From positions 1-33,557 of the forward strand of contig JBCCLI010000016.1 of NCBI GenBank assembly GCA_039026975.1: a stretch of 33,557 bases of DNA, read 5' to 3'. The first letter of the stretch is position 1. Each line of letters begins with the position of its first letter. The notes under the pieces were generated by a model. It searched no databases, was not told where the DNA came from, and worked only from the letters and a program-made list of their open reading frames with translations. Origin of the DNA: JBCBKZ01 sp039026975. GTDB taxonomy: Bacteria; Bacteroidota; Bacteroidia; J057. Shown here one piece after another: positions 1-8,518 of the stretch. The position numbers and the translations under genes were made by a program.

Positions 1-16
1 CTACAGATGTATCTTC

Positions 17-40
17 CTTTGCGACTTGGCGTCTTTGCGT
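17..40. repeat. three imperfect 8-nt units
   Basis: Three consecutive octamers read CTTTGCGA, CTTGGCGT and CTTTGCGT just downstream of the carboxyltransferase gene. Similar CTTTGCG strings occur in intergenic DNA of this phylum from memory, but here only this short piece is visible and the window edge cuts the context. No function is assigned. Confidence 0.35.
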
Positions 41-51
41 GAACAAAAACC

Positions 52-1593
52 CTACAAAGGGATATTCCCATGTTTCTTTTTAGGCATGCTGTCTACCTTA
101 TTTTCCAGCATGGCAAATGCCTTGATCAGTTTCCTTCGGGTGTTGTGTGGGAGAATGACCTCATCTATGAAGCCTCTTTCAGCAGCAGTATAAGGATTTG
201 CAAACTTATCTGCATACTCCTGTTCTTTCTCCTTGAGTTTTTCTTCCGGGTTGGAAGCTGCCTGAATTTCTCGCTTAAAGATGATTTCACTGGCTCCTTT
301 GGCACCCATTACGGCTATTTCTGCTGAAGGCCAGGCGTAATTCATATCCGCCCCAATGTGCTTGGAGTTCATCACATCATAAGCCCCTCCATAGGCCTTA
401 CGGGTGATGACGGTTACTTTGGGGACAGTGGCTTCACTAAGTGCATATAGCAGCTTTGCACCGTTAGTGATGATGCCGTTCCATTCCTGGTCCGTTCCAG
501 GCAGGAAGCCTGGTACATCTACCAGCACCAATAAAGGGATATTGAAGCAATCACAAAAGCGGGTAAAGCGAGCCGCCTTACGGGAACTCTCCACATCCAG
601 GACGCCTGCTAAACTCATAGGTTGATTCGCCACTATGCCTATGCTTCTTCCGGCCAGTCTGCTAAAGCCTACCACTATATTCTCCGCATAGTCTTTATGT
701 ATCTCGAAGAAGGAGTCTTCATCTGTAATGCCAGCTATCACCTCACGCATATCATACGGCTGGTTAGCATTCTCAGGAACGATCTTGTCCAGTTCTTCTC
801 TTAGCTCTTCTCCCAAGTCAAATGGAAGGCTTGCCGGCTGCTCTTCACAGTTTTGTGGAAGGTAACTTAGCAACTTCTTTACCTGATTCAGGCAGTCTAC
901 ATCATTGGCGGCAGTAAGGTGAGTTACGCCTGACTTAGTAGCGTGGGTGTGAGCACCTCCTAGTTCTTCCGAGCTTACTTCCTCATTGGTTACAGTTTTC
1001 ACCACATTAGGACCCGTAACAAACATATAGCTGGTCTCCTCTACCATAATGGTAAAGTCTGTCATGGCTGGAGAATATACGGCTCCTCCTGCACAGGGGC
1101 CCATGATGGCTGAGATTTGAGGGATAACGCCAGAGGCCTTCACATTTCGGTAGAAAATATCCGCATACCCTCCCAGAGAACGAACGCCCTCCTGAATTCT
1201 GGCACCCCCACTATCATTCAGGCCAATAAGAGGTGCTCCTACCTTCATGGCCATATCCATGAGTTTGCAAATCTTCTCTGCATGGGTCTCAGATAAGGCT
1301 CCCCCAAAAACGGTAAAGTCTTGTGCAAAAACGTATACCAGCCTACCATTTACGGTTCCATAGCCGGTAACCACTCCATCTCCATAAAATACCTGCTTAT
1401 CCATCCCAAAGTCCTTAGTTCTATGGGTGACAAGGCCCCCAATCTCCTCAAAGGAAGCGGGGTCCATGAATAAGTGGATGCGTTCTCTGGCTGTGAGCTT
1501 ACCTTTTTGGTGCTGTTTATCTATGCGGACCTGCCCCCCGCCTAAGTGGGACTGATCTATTTTTTCCTGAAGTATGTTAAGTTTATCTGTCAT
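52..1593 (-). CDS. pccB: acyl-CoA (propionyl-CoA type) carboxylase, carboxyltransferase beta subunit
   Basis: Cytoplasmic carboxyltransferase that moves CO2 from carboxybiotin to an acyl-CoA, probably propionyl-CoA or acetyl-CoA. The roughly 510-residue protein has both crotonase-like halves: the N-terminal half with the GGALSETHAEKI and NDSGGARIQEG stretches and the GPCAGGAVYSPA oxyanion region, and the C-terminal half with VDVPGFLPGT and the KAYGGAYDVM motif, all typical of the PccB/12S transcarboxylase family. I chose the ATG at 1593 (MTDKLNILQEK), two bases past the stop of the upstream biotin carboxylase gene; a longer reading to 1620 needs a TTG start and would overlap that gene by 25 bases. 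It is the last gene of the carboxylase operon. The acyl substrate cannot be set from sequence by eye, so the symbol is tentative. Confidence 0.9.
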   Translation of the reverse strand: MTDKLNILQEKIDQSHLGGGQVRIDKQHQKGKLTARERIHLFMDPASFEEIGGLVTHRTKDFGMDKQVFYGDGVVTGYGTVNGRLVYVFAQDFTVFGGALSETHAEKICKLMDMAMKVGAPLIGLNDSGGARIQEGVRSLGGYADIFYRNVKASGVIPQISAIMGPCAGGAVYSPAMTDFTIMVEETSYMFVTGPNVVKTVTNEEVSSEELGGAHTHATKSGVTHLTAANDVDCLNQVKKLLSYLPQNCEEQPASLPFDLGEELREELDKIVPENANQPYDMREVIAGITDEDSFFEIHKDYAENIVVGFSRLAGRSIGIVANQPMSLAGVLDVESSRKAARFTRFCDCFNIPLLVLVDVPGFLPGTDQEWNGIITNGAKLLYALSEATVPKVTVITRKAYGGAYDVMNSKHIGADMNYAWPSAEIAVMGAKGASEIIFKREIQAASNPEEKLKEKEQEYADKFANPYTAAERGFIDEVILPHNTRRKLIKAFAMLENKVDSMPKKKHGNIPL

Positions 1594-1595
1594 GT

Positions 1596-3071
1596 CTAGG
1601 ATGTACGGTTTTGACGCCAACTATCACTGGTATTTGCAGGAGCGCTTAATTGTCTGGAAGCTTCCATGAATAGCTTGAGTCCTACTTTAGCTGCTATTTC
1701 CTGCTCCTTTTTACTGGCCTCCAATATGCTTTCCGGAGAATAGAACTTCTTCACAAAGTGGGTATCAAATTTTCCTGAGGTGAAAGCCTCATGCTCACAT
1801 ACAAACTTTCCGAAGGAGAGGGTAGTAGCTATCCCCTCAATTTTATAGGCTTGTATAGCTTCAATCATGAGTTGGATGGCCTCTTCTCTGCTGCCTCCAT
1901 AAGTGATCAGCTTCGCGATCATGGGATCATAGTAGATGGGGATATCCATGCCTTCCTCATAGCCATCATCTACTCGTATACCTTCACCTTCCGGGACTTG
2001 GTAACTACTTAGGGTACCTACGTTGGGGAGGAAATTATCGAGTGGGTCTTCCGCATATACTCTTAGTTCCAAAGAGTGCCCCTGAATGTTAAGATCTTCC
2101 TGTGAGAAAGAAAGCACTTCTCCTCTGGCAACTCTGATCTGTTGCTCCACCAGGTCTATCCCTGTGATCATTTCTGTAACTGGATGCTCTACCTGAAGGC
2201 GGGTATTCATTTCCAGGAAGTAGAAGTTCTTATCTGCATCCAGCAGAAACTCTACGGTTCCGGCCCCTATGTAATCACAGGCTTTGGCCACCTTTACGGC
2301 AGCTTCTCCCATTCTCTTCCTGATTTCAGGTGTCAGGACAGCTGAAGGGGCTTCTTCCACCACTTTCTGGTGCCTACGCTGTACAGAACATTCTCTTTCG
2401 AACAGATGGACCACATTTCCATGCGTATCTGCCAGTACCTGTATTTCTATATGTCGGGGTGAGGTAACGTATTTCTCTATAAATACCGCTCCATTTCCAA
2501 AGGCAGATGTGGCCTCACTAATGGCTCTTTCCATCTGCTCAGGAAGCTCTTCCACATTCTCCACTATTCGCATTCCTTTTCCTCCCCCTCCAGCTGAGGC
2601 TTTGATGAGAATAGGAAAACCGACTTTTATCCCTATCTCCTTGGCCAGTTCTACATCTGTGATAGCTTCTTCAATACCTGGAACCATAGGAATGTCGTAC
2701 TCTTTCACGGCCTCTTTAGCAGAAAGCTTATCACCCATAACTTTGATGGCGTGGGGCTTAGGACCTATGAAAGTGATGCCACTCTCTTCCACTTTTTGTG
2801 AGAAGGTAGCATTCTCACTTAGAAAGCCATAGCCAGGATGAATGGCATCTGCGCCTACCTTCTTGGCAGCTTGGATGACAGTATCTATTTTGAGGTAAGA
2901 TTCTGCTGAGGGGGCAGGCCCTACTAATACTGCTTCATCTGCGAACCTTACATGTGGTGCTTCTCTATCCGCTTCAGAATAGATAGCTACGGTCTGTATC
3001 CCCATCTTTCTGGCAGTGCGCATCACTCTCAGGGCGATTTCTCCTCGGTTGGCTACTAATATTTTTTTCAT
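1596..3071 (-). CDS. accC: biotin carboxylase subunit of acyl-CoA carboxylase
   Basis: ATP-dependent carboxylation of biotin on the carrier protein encoded just upstream. Visible features in order: N-terminal VANRGEIALRVMR of the pre-ATP-grasp domain, the glycine-rich ATP loop GGGGKGMRIV, the ERECSVQRRHQKVVEEAPS segment, and the EMNTRLQVEHPVTEM catalytic region with its arginine, then the C-terminal domain. About 491 residues, some 40 longer than stand-alone AccC, with a C-terminal tail (about 450-491) of unassigned role. The ATG at 3071 is preferred; a GTG at 3077 directly abuts the TAG of the carrier gene. GGTGG in that junction may act as a ribosome site. Tight spacing on both sides implies one transcript and balanced production of the complex. 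Confidence 0.93.
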   Translation of the reverse strand: MKKILVANRGEIALRVMRTARKMGIQTVAIYSEADREAPHVRFADEAVLVGPAPSAESYLKIDTVIQAAKKVGADAIHPGYGFLSENATFSQKVEESGITFIGPKPHAIKVMGDKLSAKEAVKEYDIPMVPGIEEAITDVELAKEIGIKVGFPILIKASAGGGGKGMRIVENVEELPEQMERAISEATSAFGNGAVFIEKYVTSPRHIEIQVLADTHGNVVHLFERECSVQRRHQKVVEEAPSAVLTPEIRKRMGEAAVKVAKACDYIGAGTVEFLLDADKNFYFLEMNTRLQVEHPVTEMITGIDLVEQQIRVARGEVLSFSQEDLNIQGHSLELRVYAEDPLDNFLPNVGTLSSYQVPEGEGIRVDDGYEEGMDIPIYYDPMIAKLITYGGSREEAIQLMIEAIQAYKIEGIATTLSFGKFVCEHEAFTSGKFDTHFVKKFYSPESILEASKKEQEIAAKVGLKLFMEASRQLSAPANTSDSWRQNRTS

Positions 3072-3077
3072 ATCCAC

Positions 3078-3557
3078 CTATTCCATTTCTATTAACAGTT
3101 GACCCTTTTCCACTGCGGCCCCTTTTTCTACTTCAATGAGCTTGACTACTCCATCACCTTCTGCCTTTAGGATATTTTCCATCTTCATGGCTTCCAGGAT
3201 TAGCAGGGGATCCCCTTTTTGGACTTCCGCTCCAGGCTGGGCTATGATGTCCAAGATAAGCCCAGGCATAGGCGCGTGAATGAACTTCTGTTTTTGAGAA
3301 GAAGTGGTAGAAAAGCCTAGTTTCTTGACTAATAGATCCACTTCATCTTTAATGGCTAGCTCATAGGGATTTCCGTTGATGGAGAGTTGAAGTAGTTTGT
3401 GGGTAAGATCAATGTGAAGCACTTCTATTTGATAGGACTTCTGCTTATCCAGCAAGTGAAATTGGGTGGGAGACTGTTGGATGATATCCAGGGCCTCAAT
3501 TTCTTTGGCCATGAGTTCAAAACTAGCTTCTCCCACACTGACAGCATATTTATTCAT
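3078..3557 (-). CDS. biotin carboxyl carrier protein (biotin/lipoyl attachment domain)
   Basis: Swinging-arm subunit that carries CO2 on biotin between the carboxylase and carboxyltransferase encoded downstream. The C-terminal 75 residues form the biotinyl domain: APMPGLI, then EAMKMEN with the biotinyl lysine at K125, then a GDGVV turn and the KGQLLIEME end. The N-terminal half (1-85) is a less conserved beta-rich segment of the kind seen in propionyl/methylmalonyl carboxylase carriers, with a short linker STTSSQKQK. 159 residues. The ATG at 3557 lies inside the end of the cyclase gene, overlapping it by 8 bases, which suggests translational coupling. Confidence 0.92.
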   Translation of the reverse strand: MNKYAVSVGEASFELMAKEIEALDIIQQSPTQFHLLDKQKSYQIEVLHIDLTHKLLQLSINGNPYELAIKDEVDLLVKKLGFSTTSSQKQKFIHAPMPGLILDIIAQPGAEVQKGDPLLILEAMKMENILKAEGDGVVKLIEVEKGAAVEKGQLLIEME

Positions 3558-4692
3558 AGTTAGATGAGATCATTTTTTCTTCTGAAGTAGTACCCTTGGT
3601 AACCCTAACTAATTCAATTCTACTTTTTCTGCCCCTCAGCTCCACATTTCCTATTTCTGCGTAGATAAACCCTTCTTTTTTGAGGGAAATTTGTTCTACT
3701 AATTCTTTGGAAACCAGGAGCTTGGAGGAAGTAGCATTACACATACCCTGAATTCTGGCAGTAGTATTTAAGACATCTCCTGTGAAGATGATTTCTTTTT
3801 TGATAATACCGATTTCTCCTGTAGTTACTTCTCCAAAGTAGATGCCTGCCTTAAACTCTGGGATAAGGCCATATGTCTTTAGGTAGTAGGGGCTTAGGGC
3901 TCGTATTTGGTCTTCTATGGCAAAGAAGCAGTTGATACAGTTAGCTTCTTCAATTCCGTCTTTCATTTCCCAGAATACCACTACTTCATCTCCTACGTAC
4001 TGATAGATTTTTCCTTTATGTGCAATGATGGGGTCAGTAAGATCTTTGAAGAAGTCATTTAGAAGCTGGAAGTATTGAATATGTCCCAGTTTTTCTGCTA
4101 TGGTAGTGGAGGACTTCATGTCCAGAAACATGAATATTCTCTTCTCTATTTTGGGATGATGATATTTTCCCAGAATAAAGTCCTTTAGTACTCCTTGCCC
4201 GAACTTATCACTGACCTGGAGAATGAACAGCATAAGAATAAAAGTAGCACTCCATATCAACACTATGATGAGAGAAAAAGGGCTAGCCAGAAATAGCCAT
4301 GTGCTAGTTAGTGTCTCTGGATTAAACAGGCTAGTGGACATCAGAATACAATTGTAGACATGTACTCCCATGCCTATAATGAGGTAGAGAAAGACAAAAT
4401 AGAAAAGGGCCTTAAATCGGAGATTATACCCAAAGGACTTCCTCTTCATCCGGGGGAAGAGGTAGAAAATTTCAAAACTGCCTAGAAACAGGCCGGCAAC
4501 AAAAGCGATAGTTGGGGTTAGCCAAATGGCCTCAGTAAAATTGTAGGCGACTCCGTTAGGGTATTGGCCACTGTCTCCCAGTAGGGAATACTCATGTAGG
4601 GTCATGAGGAGCATCCCGAACGCCCAGCCTCCTGCTAGCAGAAGCACTTTCCCAAAATCAACTTTGAATTTGATCCAGTAAGCTTGGGTCAT
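3550..4692 (-). CDS. membrane class III adenylate/guanylate cyclase
   Basis: Probable cAMP- (or cGMP-) forming enzyme at the inner membrane. The N-terminal half has four hydrophobic segments (about residues 15-33, 54-79, 93-117 and 138-159). The C-terminal half (about 185-345) is a class III catalytic domain: metal-binding D191 in FMFLDMKSST, second metal Asp D235 in YVGDEVVVFW, and the transition-state pair N309 and R313 in GDVLNTTARIQ. Both metal residues are present, so it should be active; nucleotide preference is not certain. No HAMP domain is evident between membrane part and catalytic domain. It is the first gene of the carboxylase operon and its last 8 bases overlap the carrier gene, an unexpected partnership. 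ATG at 4692 is the only sensible start. Confidence 0.88.
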   Translation of the reverse strand: MTQAYWIKFKVDFGKVLLLAGGWAFGMLLMTLHEYSLLGDSGQYPNGVAYNFTEAIWLTPTIAFVAGLFLGSFEIFYLFPRMKRKSFGYNLRFKALFYFVFLYLIIGMGVHVYNCILMSTSLFNPETLTSTWLFLASPFSLIIVLIWSATFILMLFILQVSDKFGQGVLKDFILGKYHHPKIEKRIFMFLDMKSSTTIAEKLGHIQYFQLLNDFFKDLTDPIIAHKGKIYQYVGDEVVVFWEMKDGIEEANCINCFFAIEDQIRALSPYYLKTYGLIPEFKAGIYFGEVTTGEIGIIKKEIIFTGDVLNTTARIQGMCNATSSKLLVSKELVEQISLKKEGFIYAEIGNVELRGRKSRIELVRVTKGTTSEEKMISSNYE

Positions 4693-4707
4693 GTCCTTTG
4701 TTATCCC

Positions 4708-4715
4708 CGAATATA
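4708..4715 (-). promoter_or_regulatory. -7 box candidate for the cyclase-carboxylase operon
   Basis: On the minus strand the octamer reads TATATTCG, one base from the Bacteroidota TAnnTTTG consensus, 15 bases ahead of the cyclase ATG. The same octamer precedes the M16 gene pair and purA. No convincing TTTG element is seen at the expected distance upstream. Confidence 0.35.
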
Positions 4716-4753
4716 GTCAATATGATTCAGGGCAGAAAAGTAGTGGGAGAGAT

Positions 4754-4786
4754 AAAAAAAGGCGACCAGTTTTGGCCACCTTTTTT
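4754..4786 (-). terminator. intrinsic terminator after the M16 peptidase pair
   Basis: A-run (4754-4760), an imperfect GC-rich hairpin (4761-4780, CCA GTTT TGG core with two mismatches) and T-run (4781-4786). The minus strand therefore reads hairpin then a run of seven T, right after the M16 stop. It could also work in the plus direction. Confidence 0.6.
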
Positions 4787-4807
4787 ATCAAAATGCTAAT
4801 CAAGCGT

Positions 4808-6862
4808 TTATTTTACTGCAAAAATAGAATCATCTATTTCTGGATTCACTTCTATAGCGGTAACCTTAGCGGGGATCTTGCCCATAGGAGTGGAAACTAT
4901 CACCGTATGAGGGAACATAATACCATTAGCTTCCGCGTAGTCTTGAAACTCTGCAGACTGTCCTCCCTGGATACTTTTTACCAGAAATCCAGTATCTACA
5001 CTATAGCTTCTCACGCTGGTGTAGCCATCTTCACTGGAAAGGGCAATTTCGTATACTTGCTGTCCTTCCAGGTTTTTCACCCCATTAAATTCAGCTGTCA
5101 TTCCTAGTTCCTCATAATCAAGCTCTATGAAAGAAGAAGAGGAGTATTTCATTTCTTTGATCTGTTCCTCTGTGAAGGGTTGGTCTCCCATAGGAGAGGT
5201 GGCTAGCCCCTTTTCTCCATCAAATACTTGCTTCATTTCCATACCTCCCATAGCAGCTGGGAACTTCTGTATGAGTAAGAATTTATTTGGCTGCTTTCGG
5301 GTAGTGACCATGCTGATGGTTTGTCCCTGTACTTCCAGTTCCATGGCCATCTTGGTAGCGGTAACCTCTGCTAGCTTACTCGCTCCTCCTACAGCATTAA
5401 CATATTTTTCGAGCACATCCTTTGCACCTATGCCTTCAGAGAGAGAAGGATCCACTGCTTTCTCCTCATCACCGTAATAATCATACTTGGTAACCTCTCC
5501 GAATTGGGCTAGTTTTTCCTCTAATAGCTTGGCATCTCCCACTGCGACTATGTACGCATTCTCAGGGGTGATGTATTTTTTCGCTGCTTTCTGGATGTCA
5601 TCTAGTGTTAAAGCATTGAGCTTTTCCAGATAGGTTTCATAATAGTCATCAGGAAGATTATATCTGGCTATGTTCAGGGCAAACCTGGCTACCGTCTGGG
5701 GACTTTCCAAAGAACGTGAGAAGCTTCCTGTCATGATAGCTTTAGCTTTTTCTAATTCTTCAGCTTCTACAGGTTCTTTCGCTATTCTATCTAATTCAAA
5801 TAACAGCTCATAAATGGCGCTGTCTGTAACCTCATTTCTTACGCTTGCACCAGCTCGGAAGCTTCCAATAAGTCTATCCTGGCTTAGGCTTGAGCGCGAA
5901 CCATAGGTATATCCATGTGTCTCTCTCAGATTCTGCATCAGACGCGAACCAAAAGATCCTCCCAAGATGCTATTCATCACAGTAGCAGCGATATAGTCTT
6001 CATCCCCTAACTTTAACTCTATAGGGTAAGTTACTGAGAGGACAGTCTGGACAGCTCCTGTTTTATCTCCTATGGATACCTGCCTGGTGGAAGGTTTAGT
6101 GGGAGTAGAATACTCGAAATCTTCTATATCAGCTTTCTCCCAAGCACCAAAATATTTCTCTACTAATGGCTTGGCTTCATCCATATCAATGTCTCCCACT
6201 ATCACTAAGTAGGCTATATTAGGACGGAAATATTTCTCATAGTAAGCCTTACAATCGTCTATGGTAATGTTCTCTATGTACTCCTCTCTCTGTACTTCTC
6301 CATAAGGATGCTCTCTTCCGTATAAGATTGCAGATCTGATGTTCCCTGCAATAGAACCTGCATCATCCTTAGAAGCTTTAATTCCAGATAGGGCTTCAGT
6401 TTTGATTTTTTCCAGTTCTTCTTCCGGGAAGGTGGGATTAAACAGCACATCTGTCATCAGACCCAGCATAGTACCCATATGCTTTTTTAGGCTGGTACCA
6501 AAGGCGCCTGTGGAGAAAGTAGAAAGATTAGCTCCTATAAAGTCTACCTCTCCGTCTATGTCATCTTTTGTGCGGGTAGTGGTTCCTCTACTCATGAGAT
6601 CCCCCGCCATAGAGATATATCCCACTTTTTCTCCTTCCATTAGGGGATCTCTATCCAGCGTAAGGGAAAAAGATACCCTGGGAAGCTTATGATTCTCCAC
6701 CAGAAAAACCTTAAGTCCATTATCAAGAGAGAAAGACTCAGCCTTTCCTATTTGAATTTTTGGTGCCGGCCCTGGTGCCGGCGCTTGACTTCTATCTATT
6801 TGGGCTTGTAGGAAACCACCACTGACAGCCACAAATAGGATGTATATAAATAGTTTTTTCAT
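4808..6862 (-). CDS. M16 family peptidase-like protein, non-catalytic partner with C-terminal extension
   Basis: Exported M16 (insulinase-type) protein of 684 residues with a signal peptide (MKKLFIYILFVAVSGGFLQAQ). The two M16 halves occupy about 35-455. The position where the zinc motif HxxEH should stand reads KVGYISMAGDLMSRG, so zinc binding is lost, while the second half keeps the NLRETHGYTYG stretch carrying the R...Y pair that binds substrate in the M16B partner subunit. Residues about 490-684 are an additional beta-rich domain (DVLEKYVNAVGGASKL onward), a common tail in proteins of this phylum. It starts 23 bases after the catalytic M16 gene, so the two are probably co-transcribed and form a periplasmic heterodimer. 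The substrate is unknown. Confidence 0.9.
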   Translation of the reverse strand: MKKLFIYILFVAVSGGFLQAQIDRSQAPAPGPAPKIQIGKAESFSLDNGLKVFLVENHKLPRVSFSLTLDRDPLMEGEKVGYISMAGDLMSRGTTTRTKDDIDGEVDFIGANLSTFSTGAFGTSLKKHMGTMLGLMTDVLFNPTFPEEELEKIKTEALSGIKASKDDAGSIAGNIRSAILYGREHPYGEVQREEYIENITIDDCKAYYEKYFRPNIAYLVIVGDIDMDEAKPLVEKYFGAWEKADIEDFEYSTPTKPSTRQVSIGDKTGAVQTVLSVTYPIELKLGDEDYIAATVMNSILGGSFGSRLMQNLRETHGYTYGSRSSLSQDRLIGSFRAGASVRNEVTDSAIYELLFELDRIAKEPVEAEELEKAKAIMTGSFSRSLESPQTVARFALNIARYNLPDDYYETYLEKLNALTLDDIQKAAKKYITPENAYIVAVGDAKLLEEKLAQFGEVTKYDYYGDEEKAVDPSLSEGIGAKDVLEKYVNAVGGASKLAEVTATKMAMELEVQGQTISMVTTRKQPNKFLLIQKFPAAMGGMEMKQVFDGEKGLATSPMGDQPFTEEQIKEMKYSSSSFIELDYEELGMTAEFNGVKNLEGQQVYEIALSSEDGYTSVRSYSVDTGFLVKSIQGGQSAEFQDYAEANGIMFPHTVIVSTPMGKIPAKVTAIEVNPEIDDSIFAVK

Positions 6863-6885
6863 GCTTATTTTTTCTGCTGTATGGT

Positions 6886-8217
6886 TTATTGTTCTTTCTG
6901 AGATTTAGGTAGGTAGTAGAGAGTAACCCGGTTATCTTTGTTTAGGTATTTCTTCGCTAGCGCTTGAATATCTTCTCTACTGACCTCCAGGTATTTTTCT
7001 ATTTCAGTGTTGATCAGGTTAGTATTGCCATCATTGTAGGCATAGAAGTCAGCTAAAGTTTCGGCTATCCCTGCCATGGAAGAATTACTTGAATAGAAAT
7101 CATTCTCTATTTGGTTCCTAAGTTTCTGGAATTCTTTCTCACTGATCAATTCTGACTTTACGTTTTCATATTCTGCATCCATAGCCTCTTCCAGGTCTTC
7201 TGCTGTAACACCAAAGTTAGCTATCCCGAAGGCGATAGATACGTTAGGCTCATCCTCCAGGTCAAAGGGGAAGGCTCCTACCTGAATGGCCTTCTGCTGC
7301 TTATCTCTTACTGATTTATTGAGCCTGGAACTTTCTCCCTGGGAAAGAAGCTGCATTAACATATTGATGCCATAGTATTCTTGGGTTCCCCTTGCTGGTA
7401 CTTTGTAGGTATGGATGACAGCTGGGAGCTGGATGTTATCATACACTATATCTCTAATTTCTTCTGTTTGGGCTGGTTCTGCTATGCTTTTCCTGGGAAC
7501 CTCTTTTCCTCTTGGGATAGGCCCAAAATAATCCTCTATCCACTTTTTAGTTTGGGCTACATCTATGTCGCCTGCAATAGAGAGTACCGCATTATTAGGT
7601 ACATAGAACTTCTTATAGAAAGCGATAAATTCATCGTTAGTAGCAGCATTCAGATGTTCCATAGATCCTATGGGAGTCCATTGATAAGGATGTTCCTTAT
7701 ACACTCTTTTCATGGCTTCATTCAGAATGCTCCCGTATGGCTGATTATCTACTCTCTGACGTTTCTCTTCTTTTACTACTTCTCTTTGGGTTTCTATCCC
7801 TACGCTATCAATCTTAGCATGAAGCATCCTTTCAGATTCCATCCAAAGAGATAGCTCTAGCTGATTAGAAGGAAGAATTTCATAATAGAAGGTTCTGTCC
7901 TGAGAGGTATTAGCATTGTTAGTAGCTCCCGCTTTTTCCAGGTAGTCATCAAATTCTCCTCTTTTAATATTTTCAGACCCTTCAAACATCAAATGCTCAA
8001 AAAAGTGAGCAAAGCCAGTTCTTTCAGGATTTTCATCTTTAGATCCTACATGGTATAAAACAGTAGTAGCTACTATGGGGACACTATGATCTTCATGCAG
8101 AATGACATGTAGCCCGTTAGGGAGATCGTATTCTTCAAATTCAATATTTAGCTTCTGGGCATGACTCAAGGAAAACATGAGTAATCCCAGAAAAACTGTC
8201 AATGACAATTTTTTCAT
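6886..8217 (-). CDS. M16 family zinc peptidase, catalytic subunit
   Basis: Periplasmic zinc metallopeptidase. From the ATG at 8217 the protein is 443 residues with a clear signal peptide (MKKLSLTVFLGLLMFSLSHAQ). The inverted zinc motif HFFEH is at residues 71-75 (H71, H75 metal ligands, E74 catalytic), and the third ligand is a glutamate in REVVKEEKRQ near 150. The second half is the usual M16 domain with the YKVPARGTQEYYGINML segment. A longer reading to 8289 would add 24 residues before the signal peptide and is unlikely. It lies first in a two-gene unit with the metal-less M16 protein, an arrangement known for M16B heterodimers in bacteria. Confidence 0.92.
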   Translation of the reverse strand: MKKLSLTVFLGLLMFSLSHAQKLNIEFEEYDLPNGLHVILHEDHSVPIVATTVLYHVGSKDENPERTGFAHFFEHLMFEGSENIKRGEFDDYLEKAGATNNANTSQDRTFYYEILPSNQLELSLWMESERMLHAKIDSVGIETQREVVKEEKRQRVDNQPYGSILNEAMKRVYKEHPYQWTPIGSMEHLNAATNDEFIAFYKKFYVPNNAVLSIAGDIDVAQTKKWIEDYFGPIPRGKEVPRKSIAEPAQTEEIRDIVYDNIQLPAVIHTYKVPARGTQEYYGINMLMQLLSQGESSRLNKSVRDKQQKAIQVGAFPFDLEDEPNVSIAFGIANFGVTAEDLEEAMDAEYENVKSELISEKEFQKLRNQIENDFYSSNSSMAGIAETLADFYAYNDGNTNLINTEIEKYLEVSREDIQALAKKYLNKDNRVTLYYLPKSQKEQ

Positions 8218-8308
8218 ATAGTAAGTGATTAGGAGTATTGAGATGTTTTTTCTCAAAGTGTAGATGTGAGAAATTATGTTTTTAAACAACTAATAAACTG
8301 CTTTTCCT

Positions 8309-8316
8309 CGAATATA
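8309..8316 (-). promoter_or_regulatory. -7 box candidate for the M16 operon
   Basis: The minus strand reads TATATTCG about 90 bases before the M16 ATG, preceded by AC as in the box ahead of the cyclase operon. No matching TTTG element is seen at 19-21 bases upstream, so this rests on the octamer alone. Confidence 0.3.
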
Positions 8317-8518
8317 GTTTATCGCATACAAGCCAAATCTGATTTTAAAGCGGTAAGTAGGTTGTTATACTCAAGTTAAACCAGCTTGATATAGTATCAT
8401 TAGAATTTTTGGGTAGGTGGATTCTGTGAAAGCGTATATGCATCTTCCCTTCAGTAAAGAGAATAAAATTAGCAGGAAGTGATGTTCGGTTGTAGGATTT
8501 TATAGAAGAATGAGAATG

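Noticed and set aside
1594..1620. Longer start of the carboxyltransferase gene at 1620
   Set aside because: Would use TTG and overlap the biotin carboxylase gene; the ATG at 1593 is two bases past that stop and matches the family start.
2284..2832. Plus-strand open frame of 182 codons inside the biotin carboxylase gene
   Set aside because: Antisense to a conserved gene, with serine- and proline-rich composition typical of shadow frames.
8218..8289. 24-residue extension of the catalytic M16 protein
   Set aside because: It would place extra residues ahead of a clean signal peptide; the ATG at 8217 starts that peptide.
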